Shown: positions 50,341 to 63,698 of the stretch, in pieces
How the letters are laid out: the number at the start of each line of letters is the position of its first letter
Numbering within the stretch: position 1 is the stretch's first letter
NCBI GenBank assembly: GCA_012861695.1
Contig: JAAOOA010000016.1
Coordinates: 20,323,702 to 20,387,701 of the forward strand
Reading direction: 5' to 3'
DNA: 64,000 nucleotides
From: Trematomus loennbergii
Taxonomy: Eukaryota; Chordata; Actinopteri; Perciformes; Nototheniidae
Notes under the pieces: generated by a model
Databases searched by the model: none
The model's input: only the letters and a program-made list of their open reading frames with translations
Told to the model about the DNA's origin: nothing
Position numbers and translations under genes: made by a program

Positions 50341-50341
<1 letters not shown>
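43660..50341. other. pgbd5 3' UTR and gene-free downstream DNA
   Basis: It starts with a CA-rich stretch just after the proposed stop. A TGAATAAAGG near 46146 is one possible poly(A) signal, not secure. I found no further exon, tRNA or mobile element in it; a poly(C) tract is at 45955-45969. Confidence 0.4.
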
Positions 50342-50407
<66 letters not shown>

Positions 50408-50412
50408 TGTGT

Positions 50413-50503
<91 letters not shown>
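50342..50503. repeat. Long (TG)n microsatellite with GG interruptions
   Basis: About 160 bp of TG with a few GTGG interruptions. The ORFs of Cys/Val or His/Thr repeats on either strand are artefacts. Confidence 0.95.
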
Positions 50504-50506
<3 letters not shown>

Positions 50507-51102
50507 GACCGGTTCTTGACAATGTGATGCCCTAGGCGAGATTTTAGCTGGCGCCCCCCACAATATACATACATATAGAGAATACACAATTTCGTTTAAC
50601 TATAAAGAGTGGGATTTATGGCACAACTTCACCTACTTCCAAGGTGTCTTGAAAAGGAATGTAGACTCACTGTACATTGTCAAAACGTCATTAACTCTCA
50701 TAGTTTATAGAACAACTTCACTGAAGTCACAACATGTCTTATCTTGTAGCCTTGGTCAAGTTTATCAATATAACATAAAAACAGGAGTGACTGTATTTTC
50801 TGAGTAAGTATTGCAGTTACTGTGAAGTTGCTATATCAGTTACTCATCACTTGTTAATCTGATAAAAATCACCCATAAGCACACAACTTCCATGCAAACA
50901 GACGCATGTTTCTTCAATACGATATTGTAAAACTTTACTCATCTGAAATATACTGTAGGGGACTTACAATTGTTGTTCGTCAGATATGTCTTTCACAAGT
51001 TTATAACCTCTGTCTCCACAATGTCTGGAGACTCCACCCATCCTATGAGTGCAAGGTTATGACATTCTCAGCCCACACTCTTTCAATCAAGCTCTTAACC
51101 CT

Positions 51103-51160
51103 GCACACACACACACGCACGCACGCACACACACACACACACACGCGCGCACACACACAC
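51103..51160. repeat. (CA)n/(CGCA)n microsatellite
   Basis: CA repeat with GCAC and GCGC variants. Confidence 0.9.
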
Positions 51161-51730
51161 CTCTGCGGTATATCATTATGCTGTAATCAGTGTACAAGCG
51201 GCAAAGGGGTAATTATTAAATTTATGGTTTTCTTTTCTTCTTTTTGCGTTGAGAGGTCATTGTTGTGTCATGAGCCGTCAATTGTGGGAAGATGCACCAA
51301 TGTGAGCAATCATAAATGTTTTGGACTCATTGAAATTACATAAAAGCAAATAATATCACCATGACAGTTTTTTTGTTCGGGTGGTTGTGTATTTATTTGT
51401 CAAAGAAAGGAGCTGATTCTAGATGATGTACAATGATTAACCTCCGTCTGTGAGTTTCTATAGCACTCAGGCTGCTGCCCTGTTGCCACACTGTAACACA
51501 TGCATCGAGAAGAATTTTTGGAAAATATCAGCTACTCATTTTGACATGAAATATGGTTTCTGGAGTACAGCCTTTGAGAAACCCGTGCAGATAAGGCTAA
51601 GGGTGGACTTTTCACACAGGCAGGGATAACACTAATTACTTCTCTATAATAATGAGTTCTACTTAACACAAAGGTGTTGAGAAACTCACACACACCGCAT
51701 GTAGTCGTTTTCCAGTCAGGTGGCATCTGC

Positions 51731-51750
51731 GTGTGTGTGTGTGTGTGTGT

Positions 51751-51800
<50 letters not shown>

Positions 51801-51880
51801 GCGTGTGCGTGTGCATCTGTGTGCGTGCGTGCGTGCGTGCGTGCGTGCGTGTGTGCGTTTGTGTGTGTGTGTGTGTGTGT
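51731..51880. repeat. (TG)n/(TGCG)n compound microsatellite
   Basis: TG units changing into GTGCGT and then GCGT tetramers before returning to TG. Confidence 0.93.
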
Positions 51881-51954
51881 GGGGGGATCTAACACCAATG
51901 TGTCATGTTTCCCTGTGGTTGCGTACCCATGACTCACCATCTTTTCTCTGCATG

Positions 51955-51955
<1 letters not shown>

Positions 51956-52026
<71 letters not shown>

Positions 52027-52027
52027 G
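51956..52027. repeat. (GATA)n microsatellite
   Basis: About 17 uninterrupted GATA units. Confidence 0.95.
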
Positions 52028-53063
52028 GCTAATGAAGTGGAGTAGAACTAAGCTAGCTAACTAGCTAGCAAGCTACTATTGTCAACATGTGATGTGTATT
52101 CATTTTTCAGCAGAACATACCTAACAGGGTTTATTAGCACATGTTTAATGTTGTTTCTGTAAGATTACATATTTGACATGTTAGTAACAAGCAAAAAAGG
52201 TCAAAGGTACACACATTTACTTATTGTCAATGTTACCTTTGCTAACTGAAATGATCAGCTATTTAGGCTATCTCTGTTGATTATGCATGCAGCGAGAAGC
52301 CCCCACTTATGTAATATATTATTGTAGAACTATATTTAGTAATGCCCTAATCATTTGTGATTATGTTTTGTGAGTAAATCATAATCTGTTTTTATATAAG
52401 TAAGCTGGATGAAAAATTCAGTGAATTAAGTATAACATTTCACTCGGATTTAGTTCTATAGATAGAACGAAGTCTGTTGCTTTCTCATGGAGACAATGGC
52501 TCCCAGCTGTGTGTGTGTGTGTGCTGAGGGAGCCTCTCGTCTCCCACTCAGGTCACATCTAAACAACAGGACAGGGTCAAGACCGTACAGATTAAACTAT
52601 TACCATTATGATGTTAGCAGGACTCGGGGGTGGAATCATGAGCAGCAGTTATGAATACCAGGTTTCATAGAGAACAGTTAAAATGACGCAGCTGCCGAAG
52701 AAGAAAGGGGAGAGAAAGTGGGTGGAAGGAGGGGGCTGAGAGGTATGGGATGTGTGATTCTTAGCCTCCTTACATGTGTGTGTGTGCTTCAACCATGTGT
52801 TCAGTGACTGTGTGTAGGTGTTAGGGGATATTTGGGCTGCAGCAGGGGGATTCAGGCATAAGAGAGGCATTAGTGATAAAATAGGATGATGTTTAATCTC
52901 ATCGGAAGAATGGGGAGGAAGGGGGTGGGTGTGTTTAGAGAGGGGGGTAATGAGAAGGGGAAGAAAGACTGATTATTTTCATGAAGCAGAACTGGCATAG
53001 TTGTCCACCCACAACACTTTACAACCTGTTTGACGTGTGTTATTGTGCGCGTGCGCACACACA

Positions 53064-53104
53064 CAGAAGACCAATAGAAGGACTACAGGGAGCCGGATAG
53101 ACAG
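53064..53104 (+). repeat. 41-bp core next to CA tract, copy 1
   Basis: Runs from CAGAAGACCAATAGAAGG to GGAGCCGGATAGACAG. An exact inverted copy is at 57165-57205. Confidence 0.85.
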
Positions 53105-53105
53105 T

Positions 53106-53124
53106 CACACACACACACCACACA

Positions 53125-53155
<31 letters not shown>

Positions 53156-53189
53156 CAACACACACACACACCACACACCACACACACAC

Positions 53190-53244
<55 letters not shown>
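53106..53244. repeat. (CA)n microsatellite
   Basis: CA repeat with CCA and AACA interruptions, directly after the 41-bp core. Confidence 0.93.
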
Positions 53245-53246
<2 letters not shown>

Positions 53247-56200
53247 ATTTAAATTAGATCAGACAGGTTGGGACAAGCAATAGGAACTTCTCTTCTTTTT
53301 AGGTACCATCTTTCACATACAGATTTACGTTCTTAGTCAGTCCCTTACTCACTCAAAATAAAATATATATGTATTTAAAGAAGAAAATACTATATCCTGA
53401 GTATTCAGGTACATGTGTTGTATTCAGAAATATTTCTCCTTCACTTGATTATTTGTGTAAATAAAAAATGAGAGGGGCACAATTTATCAAAACTATTTCC
53501 CAACTGGGAAAAGTTGTTGAATGCTACTCTAGTTTTCAATGTGATATGATCATAATCATGGCATGATAATATTTGTTAAAGGGATTTGTTGGACAGAGTT
53601 GTCTGAAAGGATAATAAATGTAGCAATGACTTATAACTGATATTGATATTATTTGGTGGCCAAATACGTTTCTGTTAATTACCCCGTCCAAAGCAGTATA
53701 TTGCTGAGCTTTATACGTAACGGGATTGAAAAGCAAAAACCTTTTCCGATCGCTTATCTAACGCACAGATAAAAAACATCAACTCCTACAGCTAGTAGAT
53801 AAATTATCATCAGTGCTTTTCCCTGCGTTTCATTTCTGGCTGCAATCCAAATTACCTTCAGGGTGGTAGTAAACTTGAAAATCATGTCCCAGTAATTGTC
53901 GTGTTCAAACAAAAGCACAAACCCAGTGAACAGATTAACCTAATGACTGCTAAAAACAAATAGAAAACTAAATGGACACAAGTCCATTTACATTAAAGTC
54001 AAATAAGACTAAGAGTGGTATCAAATAGGAGAATCTTTCAACTCAGACACATTTATAGATCCATTTTTATTTCCTTTTAATATGTGTATATCAATCTGGT
54101 ATTGCTTTTTATTTAATGAAACAATGGATAATTTCTGGCAAGAATTAAAAACTCCCAGCAAAAAAATACATCATTCATTTTCTTTTGCCTGACCCTCAAA
54201 CTCTCCTGTAACATAACTACTTCAGTTCTCCACTGATGCATACTTGTGAAGAGTGTTTGATTTATGTCCTGTCTGAGCATAATGTTTCAAAATAAATAGA
54301 TCTTATTATGAATGTCAGAGAGTCCCAGCAGTACTGCCTCTTTGGGACTCTCTCTTTTGGAGTTTGTCTCCTCAAAACGAGCAATTTAAAGTTAGTATTT
54401 GAAAAAAAACCTTAACAATGACACTATTGTACTCCATAAGTGTATGTACTGGGATTTTGTTTTGATAAGAACACAAGATTCCCAAAAGAAGTTTTTCATT
54501 GAAACAGAACAAATTGATTCCTGGAATAACACGATCAGGTGCTGAAGCCCAGGTTGTATTCATCAGTATCGTGACAAGTCATTGACCCTCTACTGCATAC
54601 CATTTCCCTCAGTCAAAAAAGTATTTTTGACCCCCACTCTCTCACATGTATAAATATTAAACATTAACACGTTGCAAAATATCTCATGACATGTTTTCTG
54701 AATGAGGAAAGGAGCAGCTAGAGTGGGTGTAATGTGGCATTTTTCACTTTCAGGGCTAAGCAGAACCACATGTGGGTTGAGATTAATTAGACTCTATAAC
54801 ACTTTCTAAATGGAAACTCAGATTTAACTTACATTTAAAAAAAGAGGCAAGCAAACAAATTAATTGCACATATTTTTTTTGTGTTAGCTCTATGCAATGT
54901 TGTGCAGTTAAATAATAGGAGAGATAATATTAAATTGATCTAACCATGGAGTTAGAAATCTGAAAAGAAAGACTGTGGTTCATAAGATACATTTGGAAAA
55001 ATACAGAATAATAACATTAAGAATCAAGGGAACATTTGTATGTTTTAATACCATGTTTTCATCTTATTTGTAGTTTTTTTCACTATCAGGACACTCACAT
55101 CTTCCACAAAACCAGATGAACAGGATGAATCTTCACTCCTTCAAAAGACGAATTTATGAAGAAAAAGATACGTATCCGTTTAGATTTGGATTTAATGCTT
55201 CAAGTGTTTGCACCTATCATATACAGGTCAAGTTGGATTGGCCTCCAGTCATAATACAGTGTGACTAACCCAACACGACTACATGTGCTTCATCACCTCT
55301 AATCTAAAGTATGAAACCATAAAACATAGGAGAAGACAAGAGGAAACTATTAGCTGTTTGGTCAGGGAGGCGTTCAGGGCCGCCCCATACTGTAGGAGTT
55401 AAAGAGAGCAAACAGCAGTGATTAAGTGTATGTACATATACATATACATATATACAGCCCACAGACCCTTTTCTCTTTACAAAAATCCCGATAAGAACTC
55501 ACAAAAAAGACCTCCATTTGCGCACTTTAAGTATGAACGCAAAAGGTTTTTGTTGTATCCTCTGAAGGCCCACGCAGGGTGTCACCCTGAGTGTTTAGCA
55601 GGTGCAAAGATATGGGAAGCCTAATGGGTTCGTCCTTTGAACTCATTGTGCATGCAGAGGAACCCACTCAGGAAAACCTTTACTAGCTTTGTGCGGCACA
55701 GCCATATCATGATAGATTTCAGAGCTCAACAAAATAGTTCAATTATTACCAGAATGTTTGCTTTACTCGTAACTCTGACCATTATGATGGTTTATGGTTC
55801 GATGGATTTGTCATATTTTTCTTCTTAGTCACTGTGTTGTGAGTGATGTTACAACTCCTTGACAACTGATGATTCCTGTTGGGTTTCACATGATGAAGCA
55901 GGCAGTGACGAAAAACTTGAACTTCAAAAAGTAAATTAATAAAACAGCTTGTGAATGTGAATCAAACAACACTTCGCCCTTTATTTTAAAAACATCAACA
56001 CTAAAACAATATATGGCACTGTCCAGGCCTCTGGCTTTCTGTACTGCTTAAACCAGTGACTATCTTCTTGCTACGTGTTATATGTATTTTTGGTTTTTGT
56101 CTTTATTACCATTTAAAGTATTGTGAGTTGCATGTTTTAATGATTTTAGTAACTTGTCATTTTCTTTAAATAGTATATTTGTTTTTAGGGTGAATTAAAA

Positions 56201-57095
56201 CAAATTCTCGTGGTACTATAGCTGAAAAATAGCCTTTTTCCATTAACATAAATGTATTTGAATGTGCTCTGTCCCTGTTAAATCAACTAAAACATTTACA
56301 AATAATAAATAAATATAGCAGCAGCTGAAGGAATATTTTAAACCAAAGTATTTCATTTCAAAATGAGACTAATTAAATCACTATTCTGCTGCAAGTGTAT
56401 ATTCAGCCATTGCCAAATGCCACTTTGATCTGTGGTGAATCAGTGCTGATGCTGTTTAAAAAAGGTTAATGTCAGGGAGGGATCAATCTGCTGGGGGCGA
56501 AAATGATCCTATGGGTCTCTTTTAATCACTCTAGCCCAATAATAAATAAATTATCCATCTGACATTTACAATGTTTAACACAAATATGTGAGGAAATATG
56601 AACCATATAGGCATAAGAGTTAGACTGTATTTAACATTTCTGATCTTCAATACTACCTCTTCCACTTTAAACGCGGGTATACTGCACATACTTTATTTTC
56701 TAAGTTTGTATAATAGCTCTATAATTGATCATTTTTTACAACCTAATTCCTCTAGCTGTGTTCATGTATGAGCCATTACACACCAGGGCAAATTACTTGT
56801 ATGAGTGAACCTATTTGGCAATAAACCTAATTCTGATGCTGTGATAGACTGTAGTGTTTCATTCCATGGTCTTAATTCGAAACCCAAGAATCGGCAACAT
56901 TAGTACATCCGAAACAGGCACTGCAGTAGTTTTTTAAATGACCGTAGTGTCTGGGAATGAAACCCTCCTCAATTTCTGATATTATGTTCTTAACTTTTGA
57001 TAGTATGTCAGCTGTTCTGGTATCTCTTCCATCTCTGATAACAACATGTTCTATTCTGAGAATATTAGGGAATGGTTGACTTTGGAGGGAGTTGC

Positions 57096-57098
<3 letters not shown>
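53245..57098. other. Gene-free intergenic stretch
   Basis: AT-rich, no exon, RNA gene or mobile element recognised. Confidence 0.45.
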
Positions 57099-57133
<35 letters not shown>

Positions 57134-57164
57134 TGGTGTGGTGTGTGTGTGTGTGTGTGTGTGT
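57099..57164. repeat. (GT)n microsatellite
   Basis: GT repeat directly before the inverted 41-bp core. Confidence 0.93.
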
Positions 57165-57205
57165 CTGTCTATCCGGCTCCCTGTAGTCCTTCTATTGGTC
57201 TTCTG
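57165..57205 (-). repeat. 41-bp core next to GT tract, copy 2 (inverted)
   Basis: CTGTCTATCCGGCTCC ... TATTGGTCTTCTG is the reverse complement of 53064-53104, again with the dinucleotide tract on the same side of the core. Confidence 0.85.
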
Positions 57206-57243
57206 GTGGGTGGTCTGTTCCAAGAGAGGAGCACTGGAAACAT

Positions 57244-57246
<3 letters not shown>

Positions 57247-57313
<67 letters not shown>
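57247..57313. repeat. (CA)n microsatellite
   Basis: Uninterrupted CA repeat 80 bp beyond the (GT)n tract, so the two could fold back on each other with the 41-bp core in the loop. Confidence 0.93.
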
Positions 57314-57315
<2 letters not shown>

Positions 57316-58540
57316 GAAACTGGGAATCACACCAACGCAGCACAGCAGAGGGTGGAGCAGGCAGGAGCCTTATTCCAGATGTGCGACATTAATTTAGATG
57401 ATCCAAAACATGAACCGGTAGCTCCCACTCACTCATCACACTGTGTGTGTGTGTGTGTGAGAAACATTCATGCTAACTTTTTAATATTCTCTCACACTCA
57501 GAAATATACCTGCAGGTTGACATTTTCATATATGTTTGCATCATTTGTGTGACTTGCCAACTGAGGAAAGAGCGGAGGATAAAATTCCCCTTCTTGAGTT
57601 GAAGGTGGAGGAAAAGATGGAGCAGGTTATGAGAACAGTCTCCACTCTGACCTATGGAGCTGCGCCCCTGGACTTTCATATAATACTTTCCACCGGGGAG
57701 GCGAGGGGGGATACGGTGCATGGAAAGACAAAGACAAAGACAAAGAGGGAGAGAAAATGAAATTAAATAAGAAGAGCGGAGGAGGAGAATAAGAGAAGAT
57801 TTAGGAGGACGGAAGTGGTTGATTGGGTCCCCTCTGAGATTCCTTTGTTTAGATTGTTCTGCATTTCACTTTTCACTCTCTCCCCTCCACCTCCTTCTTT
57901 TTCTGACATCTGAGGTAGATTACAACAGAGACCCTGGGTCACATTTATGACTTAAATCAAGAACATATGTTGCGAGTGTGTGTGTGTGTGCGCGTGTTTG
58001 TACGTCCATTTCAGTGGGATTCCCCTCCGGTCCCTGAGTGGTGGTCAGATTTATTTCTTGTCCATTGTCTCTTGCTGGGACATCAAAGGACCATTGTTTG
58101 TTGATCAGCGAGGGTGCTGCAGGTTACTCGCAGGTCCCGTAAGAGAACGCTTGGCCTCTCCTCCACATCTCCCCTTCTTATCTCCTTTTACTGAAATTGA
58201 CCTTCTAAGCATGTCGGATCACCGCAGAGAATTCCTGACACAGTGGATCAGCGCAACACAAAAAACATGTTTTGATTATAAGAGACTGAAATGTGGTTAT
58301 GTCCCATTTGTTTCATTTAGGCCTGGTCAAGGCTTGTTCTAATGTTCTAAAAACACCACATTCGGTCTGTAAACAATATCTTATTCGAACAAAATGTACT
58401 TTAATACAAACCTCATGGACACTAAATGTACCGCATGCTTTGATCACTACAGCACTGAAATTCAGTCATTGTTAGCGGGTAAAGAAGAAATGTCGCATTA
58501 ACTTCAGCACAACAGCACATCTGTAAAAGTGTCAGTTGAC

Positions 58541-58546
58541 TTTATT
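58541..58546 (-). terminator. Candidate poly(A) signal of the KLF5-like gene
   Basis: Minus-strand AATAAA, 2.24 kb past the stop codon. The stretch between it and the stop (58547-60786) has no other gene and would be the 3' UTR. Other AATAAA-like sites exist, so this is tentative. Confidence 0.3.
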
Positions 58547-60786
58547 AGGATCGGTTTCACTCAGTTGAAGAAAAACAACTTTTGTCTTTGGAACGTTTAC
58601 CTAGGAAGAAAACAAATCTACAAAATAAGTTGCTGGAAGGACAATATATAAAACAATGGCATCAAAATAAAAAAAATAAAAAACAGGCTCAAATATTTTG
58701 GATGCAGGGCATTTTCCTTTTTTGCCCTTTTGTTTACAAAACAATGACAAAAAAGGGAAACTAAAAAAAAAAAAAATCAATACTTATTTACAGTGCATAT
58801 ATTTACATTAAGGCATTTTTCCTGGGGAGAAAGACGGTTGATCTGATACAACCCCACTTCTACACAAATAAATAGTCAGATTTACCATGGTACATTACAG
58901 TGCTATATCATATTTATGCTACCTGCAGTGAATGAACAAATACAGTTATAGGTGCAGGCTGAATCATACAATCAAAGCGGACAAGCGTATGTTGAAAGGT
59001 TCACATTTGTTCTGTCTTTAAAAATACTCTCATGTCTATATGTCAATTAAAATAGTCCATTATAGTCACTGTGACTTGACATTTCCCTAAAGCAATTTCA
59101 ATGAAAGCGATGGGGAACAAAATCCTTTTTTGGTGAAAAAATTAATATCTTCTTAAGTTTAACCAAAGTCTCTTTGAGCTAAAAAATAAATCAAAATCAG
59201 CTGGGTATCTTACAAAGTTAGTGTTTTTGATTATTTTGCCCTGATTATTTTGAAATTAGAAGCCTAATATAATCATGTTGTTTCACATATACTGTTATTT
59301 GTTTCCCCATCATTGACATTGAACATGTTTTGATTGGGGCTAGCTGCAGGAACACTTGCAACAACTCTTGCAATATACGGACATGTTGTTTCAAGAAAGA
59401 CTTTAAATATTGTGAACTTCTCCTTTAACAAAACATATGTCCGTGTTTGATTGACTGATAGAACCTCAATGCAATTAGTTGTGTACAGAGTCAGAATGTC
59501 ATTTCATTAAAAAAAAATCAACAACATCAGGATGTCCGTAAAGTGGCCTGAGCCAATCTGTTAAATCACAACGAATGATGGGTAAACCTGTCATTTAAAA
59601 ATAATTCACTTTTTTTAGAGCTTTCAATAGATTAAGAAATAAAAACAGCACCAAGTGTGTTTAAAGGACTTTCTACATTGATCACAGCTCTGCTACCACT
59701 TAACAAAACACATACAAATCAGAGAAGGAGGCACTTTATAAGGTGTTGAGGATGAAGATCATACTTTGGTTAAAACGTTGAACGTAAAAAGGCTGGATGA
59801 GATAAATGTACGGGTAATTGTATTTTGAAGACGCTTAATTCAAGCTTGTGCATCAAAATAAAGTCAAATTCAGTTTTAACTGAATTAATTCTCAGATATG
59901 TCTACAGGTTCTGCTTACATTTCTCTGGTTGGAAATCCATCAGAAGACATCATGAATAATGTATCACCTAATTGCTGCTCTTTACCATCATCCACCTTCC
60001 TCTGTTTCTCCGCTGTCCTCAAATCTCCTCTCTATAAAAACTAAAATCTTTCTATCTCTTCATCTCCACCCCTCCCTTGTTTTTTCCTGCACTATCTTCC
60101 CTCTCCAGAGTATAAATGCCTTCAATTTTAATATCTGAACAGCAAAGGTTTCTGTGGCGTTCACAAATATTCAGTCCAGTAGTGATAAGGATCTTTCCAG
60201 TGGTGAATGAGATGCATGAGCCAAAAAAGGCTCCGATTTAAGATTTCTAGTGCAAACCGAAGGATTTGGTAAAACTAAAACCTGGATGTTCCAGTTATAT
60301 GAGCAAACTAACAAACCATGGAGCAAAAAAAATGTGGTTTGACTAGTTTTGCAACAAAAAAAAAGCTTCTCCTATTTATGTAAGGATAAAAGTTGTACAA
60401 ATTTTGAGCGGTAAGTGCTTTCATTCCAGTCACACGAAAGACTCCAATTGGACTGGAGACACATTTTGGAGCTACCATTTTCTTTTTGTTATAATTTTTC
60501 TTCTCTGTGTTTGTCCAAAGAAATCTATACTAAGTATATCTGGAGGTTAAAGGGACCAGGAACTACATCTGGCAATTATTGTTCTACCTTACAACCTCCG
60601 ATTCGTCCCACTCGCGTTTAAAAAGCAACATGTTTGTTAGGCTAGGTTTCAGCACAGGATAGCAGCACCAGGAGCAGCTGTGGTGTCATCAGGCAGCTTG
60701 TAACGTTGTGGAAGATGAAGTGAGTGCTTTGTGTGTGTCAACATAGTGCTTGTGTGTTTGTAGTGTGTGTGTGTGTGCAAACGCTG

Positions 60787-62589
60787 CTAGTTCTGGTGTC
60801 TTTTCATGTGCAGAGCGAGGTGGTCAGATCGGGAGAAGGAGCGTGAGCAGATGGCGCACTGGAAGGGTTTGGCGCCCGTGTGCTTCCGGAAATGGCGCGT
60901 CAGCTCGTCGGATCGGGCGAATCTCCAGTCGCAGCTGTCCCACGTGCACCGGTACGGCTTCTCACCTGCAGGATGGAAAGAAGAAAAAGTCTGAATGAGT
61001 GCTGCGGCTCCTTTATCTAAACTTTATCTAAACTAAAACAATTATTTAGAAACCAAATCCTGAATGGTTATAAGCAGGACCTGTGAACTCATGCTTGCTA
61101 TTTCTTGTCGTTGTAAAAGTTATTTGTTTTTGTACAAAGAAATGATTTGTTTAAAACAATGAATCAAATATCTCGGATGCTGATGACCTAAACTTTTATT
61201 TTCATGAACAATGTATGCTAGAGGGGGGAGGACCAGAAAACGTTTAAGCTTCTTCTTGCACTTTTTGAACATGACCGACTATTTTAGAATTAGCTTGAAA
61301 GTTTTTTAATTTTGCTTCTCTTTGTTATAATTATTATTATTATTGTTTGTTTCCAACATGTTCAATAAATTGACTAAATTAAAAAAACAAATGGCATCAC
61401 TGAGCTGAATTTTTGGTTAAATCACGTGATCTTCAGCAAATAACAGAGATATGACAACATGTGATTATGAGAACCAATTAAACTAATTATTATTAGTACA
61501 AACATTAAAGTCCCTGCAATGCATGACTTGCTCAATTGGGTGGAGCAACTGGCAAAACAGGCTCTACTGAAAGGTAAAGTTGCATCCCATCATACAGTCA
61601 TCACGCTGTCATAGGCATTTATGAAGCACAAATGCTGCTCACGTTTCCCACACTCAGCATTGTCTGACTTGGCTATTGTGCATTTCTCTTTGACAGATGT
61701 GGTTTGTTTCTCTGTCACTCTCTCATTGCAATAATGTTTACATATAGTGCCAGCTACTTTGGGAAAACGTATGTGACCAGTCTCATTCATTCACGGCACA
61801 ATCAACCAGTGGTGACTATCCATGCAGATCATTTTAGTTTTATCGGCCCAGGTATTGAGATTTCTGCAAACCACCCACATACATACTTGTGACATTATTT
61901 ATTTAATTAATTGATGGAACAACATGTGTATCACACCCAAGGACAAGACTTTGCAGGAAACACAATCAGGTAACAATTGATAAAGAATTATGATCCCTTT
62001 TCTTCTTTCAGTAGTTTGTCTTTTTAAATTTAGTGCTCAATTTCAAGTTGGCAAATACTGCTTCACAATGTAATTGATTAAAACGTGTCTTAAAAGCAAG
62101 CCACAGTTTGTTTGTAATTGTTTAAATCTCAATGCACCAAAAACATAATCCTTTTCTCCTCAATTAAACCTGAATTAAATGTGGTAAAAGCAGAAAGAGA
62201 TGTAGGCACCTGGACGAATTAAATATAAATCTGTCTGCATGCTGAATACCACTAGAGTTAAGTGAACACAATAGGATTTATTTTGTCGTCTGTGTGAACA
62301 AAACCTCAAACAGGCACAGCAAGCTCTGCAGCGTCGCTAAAACAACAGTAATGCCATTATGACATTTAAATGAACAACAGCATCAACAAATTGAGGAACA
62401 CACACCTGAAACTCAAACACAAATAGGAGACAATAAAATAACACACACAAAAAAAGTGAACCGGGAGAAAACTCACAATACACACACACACACAAACAAT
62501 CAGGGTAATGGATGTTGATGGAGATTAGAGTGGGAACTCCCACAGGGACAAAAACGCATTAGGAATCATCTCATCCAGATTACTGACAG

Positions 62590-62650
<61 letters not shown>

Positions 62651-63698
62651 AGTGCGTAAGTGTGCATTCAAGCAGCTGAATAAGATAAGTAGAATGAGTA
62701 ACAGACAAAGATAGAAATGGGGGGAGTGTTGAAAGTGGGAGGATGGCACAAAAGAGAAAAGAGATTGATTAGATGAATAAAAAGGATGGGAAAAGGGGAT
62801 AAAATAACTAAGTGGGCCTGACAAAAGCAGAGAGGATAAGGAAGTTGCTGCTACATCCCTCTTTACATGGCGTGCCCTCATCTTGTGGTCTATAATAACT
62901 GCAATAACCACAATCAGCCTGCATGAATGACGCCAGATTTAATTGTCGTGTCATGTTCCCAAAAACGAAATGTGAGGCACGCACATCCACAACAGTATTC
63001 TGAACAAGCAGTGCAGACTCATAAGTGGAAAAACTCTGGATCCTAAAGTGGTAAGAATGAAATTGGTGTGTGTTTGTGTATCCATACGAGTGAGGAGAGC
63101 GTAGATATCAACAGAAGCTTTGTTTTGTTAGCTGGAGTGAGGTGGGGCCCAACACCTAAGCCCTTGTTTGTTGATTTTTCCCATCCAATAGTAATAATAG
63201 TTCAAATATAAATGTGAAGAGGGGGAGAAAGTGAAGCAAGGAAAGGGAAAATGGACCCTGAAGTGCACACGGTGAGGATCGAAGTGGAACAAGAAGGTAT
63301 TTTTGTACATATTTATAATTTCAAAGATCCACACAATAATAAGGCATTCAAACATTGATGTCTTCACAGATCTTAAGAGAGATGGCACCATGCGTCTAGC
63401 GCTGACCACATAGTTTGAGAGTCATCCCCTGGCAGAAGTGTGTCACTTCCACCTGTTTTGATGGAATAGTATATTGGGCAGAGGATGGGAATGGGGTAGG
63501 ATACATTTACACACACATGCCAGGAACACAACACTCTGCCTAGCAACTTGGTGCCAGTGCAGATACCGAAATACAAGTCGCGTGGGCAGCGTATTTTTCC
63601 CTGTTTAAAAAAGATGCATTAATTGGAGAATGTCTTACCCGTGTGGGTCCTGAGGTGGGCTTTCAGATGGGACGACTTGGTGTAGACCTTCTTGCAGC
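60787..63698 (-). CDS. klf5l: KLF5-like Kruppel-like transcription factor, 3' exons
   Basis: Two last coding exons of a zinc-finger DNA-binding factor that binds GC-rich/CACCC sites. Exon 63639-63698 is 60 bp and gives the end of finger 1 ([19 protein letters not shown]), the canonical small KLF exon. Exon 60787-60965 gives finger 2 ([20 protein letters not shown]) and finger 3 ([20 protein letters not shown]), and the protein stops five residues later with HQN. The junction lies in the TGEKPY linker, as in KLF genes. The C-terminal HMKRHQN and FQC finger 3 are KLF5 features (KLF2/4 end in HF; KLF6/7 differ), so the KLF5 branch is well supported; choosing klf5l over klf5a/b is a guess. The activation domain and the first Cys of finger 1 are beyond the window. 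The 2.7-kb intron holds no other gene. Frame intact. Confidence 0.88.
62593..62648. repeat. (TG)n microsatellite
   Basis: TG repeat in the intron of the KLF5-like gene. Confidence 0.93.

Noticed and set aside
50504..50580. GC-rich sequence GCAGGACCGGTTCTTGAC...GGCGCCCC after the TG tract
   Set aside because: It resembles pieces of fish dispersed repeats, but I see no ends or second copy here, so I did not call an element.
50183..50589. Long His-Thr and Cys-Val open frames
   Set aside because: They are translations of (CA)n/(TG)n microsatellites; the same applies at 19.6, 51.7, 53.1, 57.1 and 62.6 kb.
57536..57760. 74-aa frame starting MHHLCDLPTEERAED
   Set aside because: Looks protein-like at first, but there are no supporting splice sites or recognised motif, and it ends in a low-complexity Lys/Thr run.
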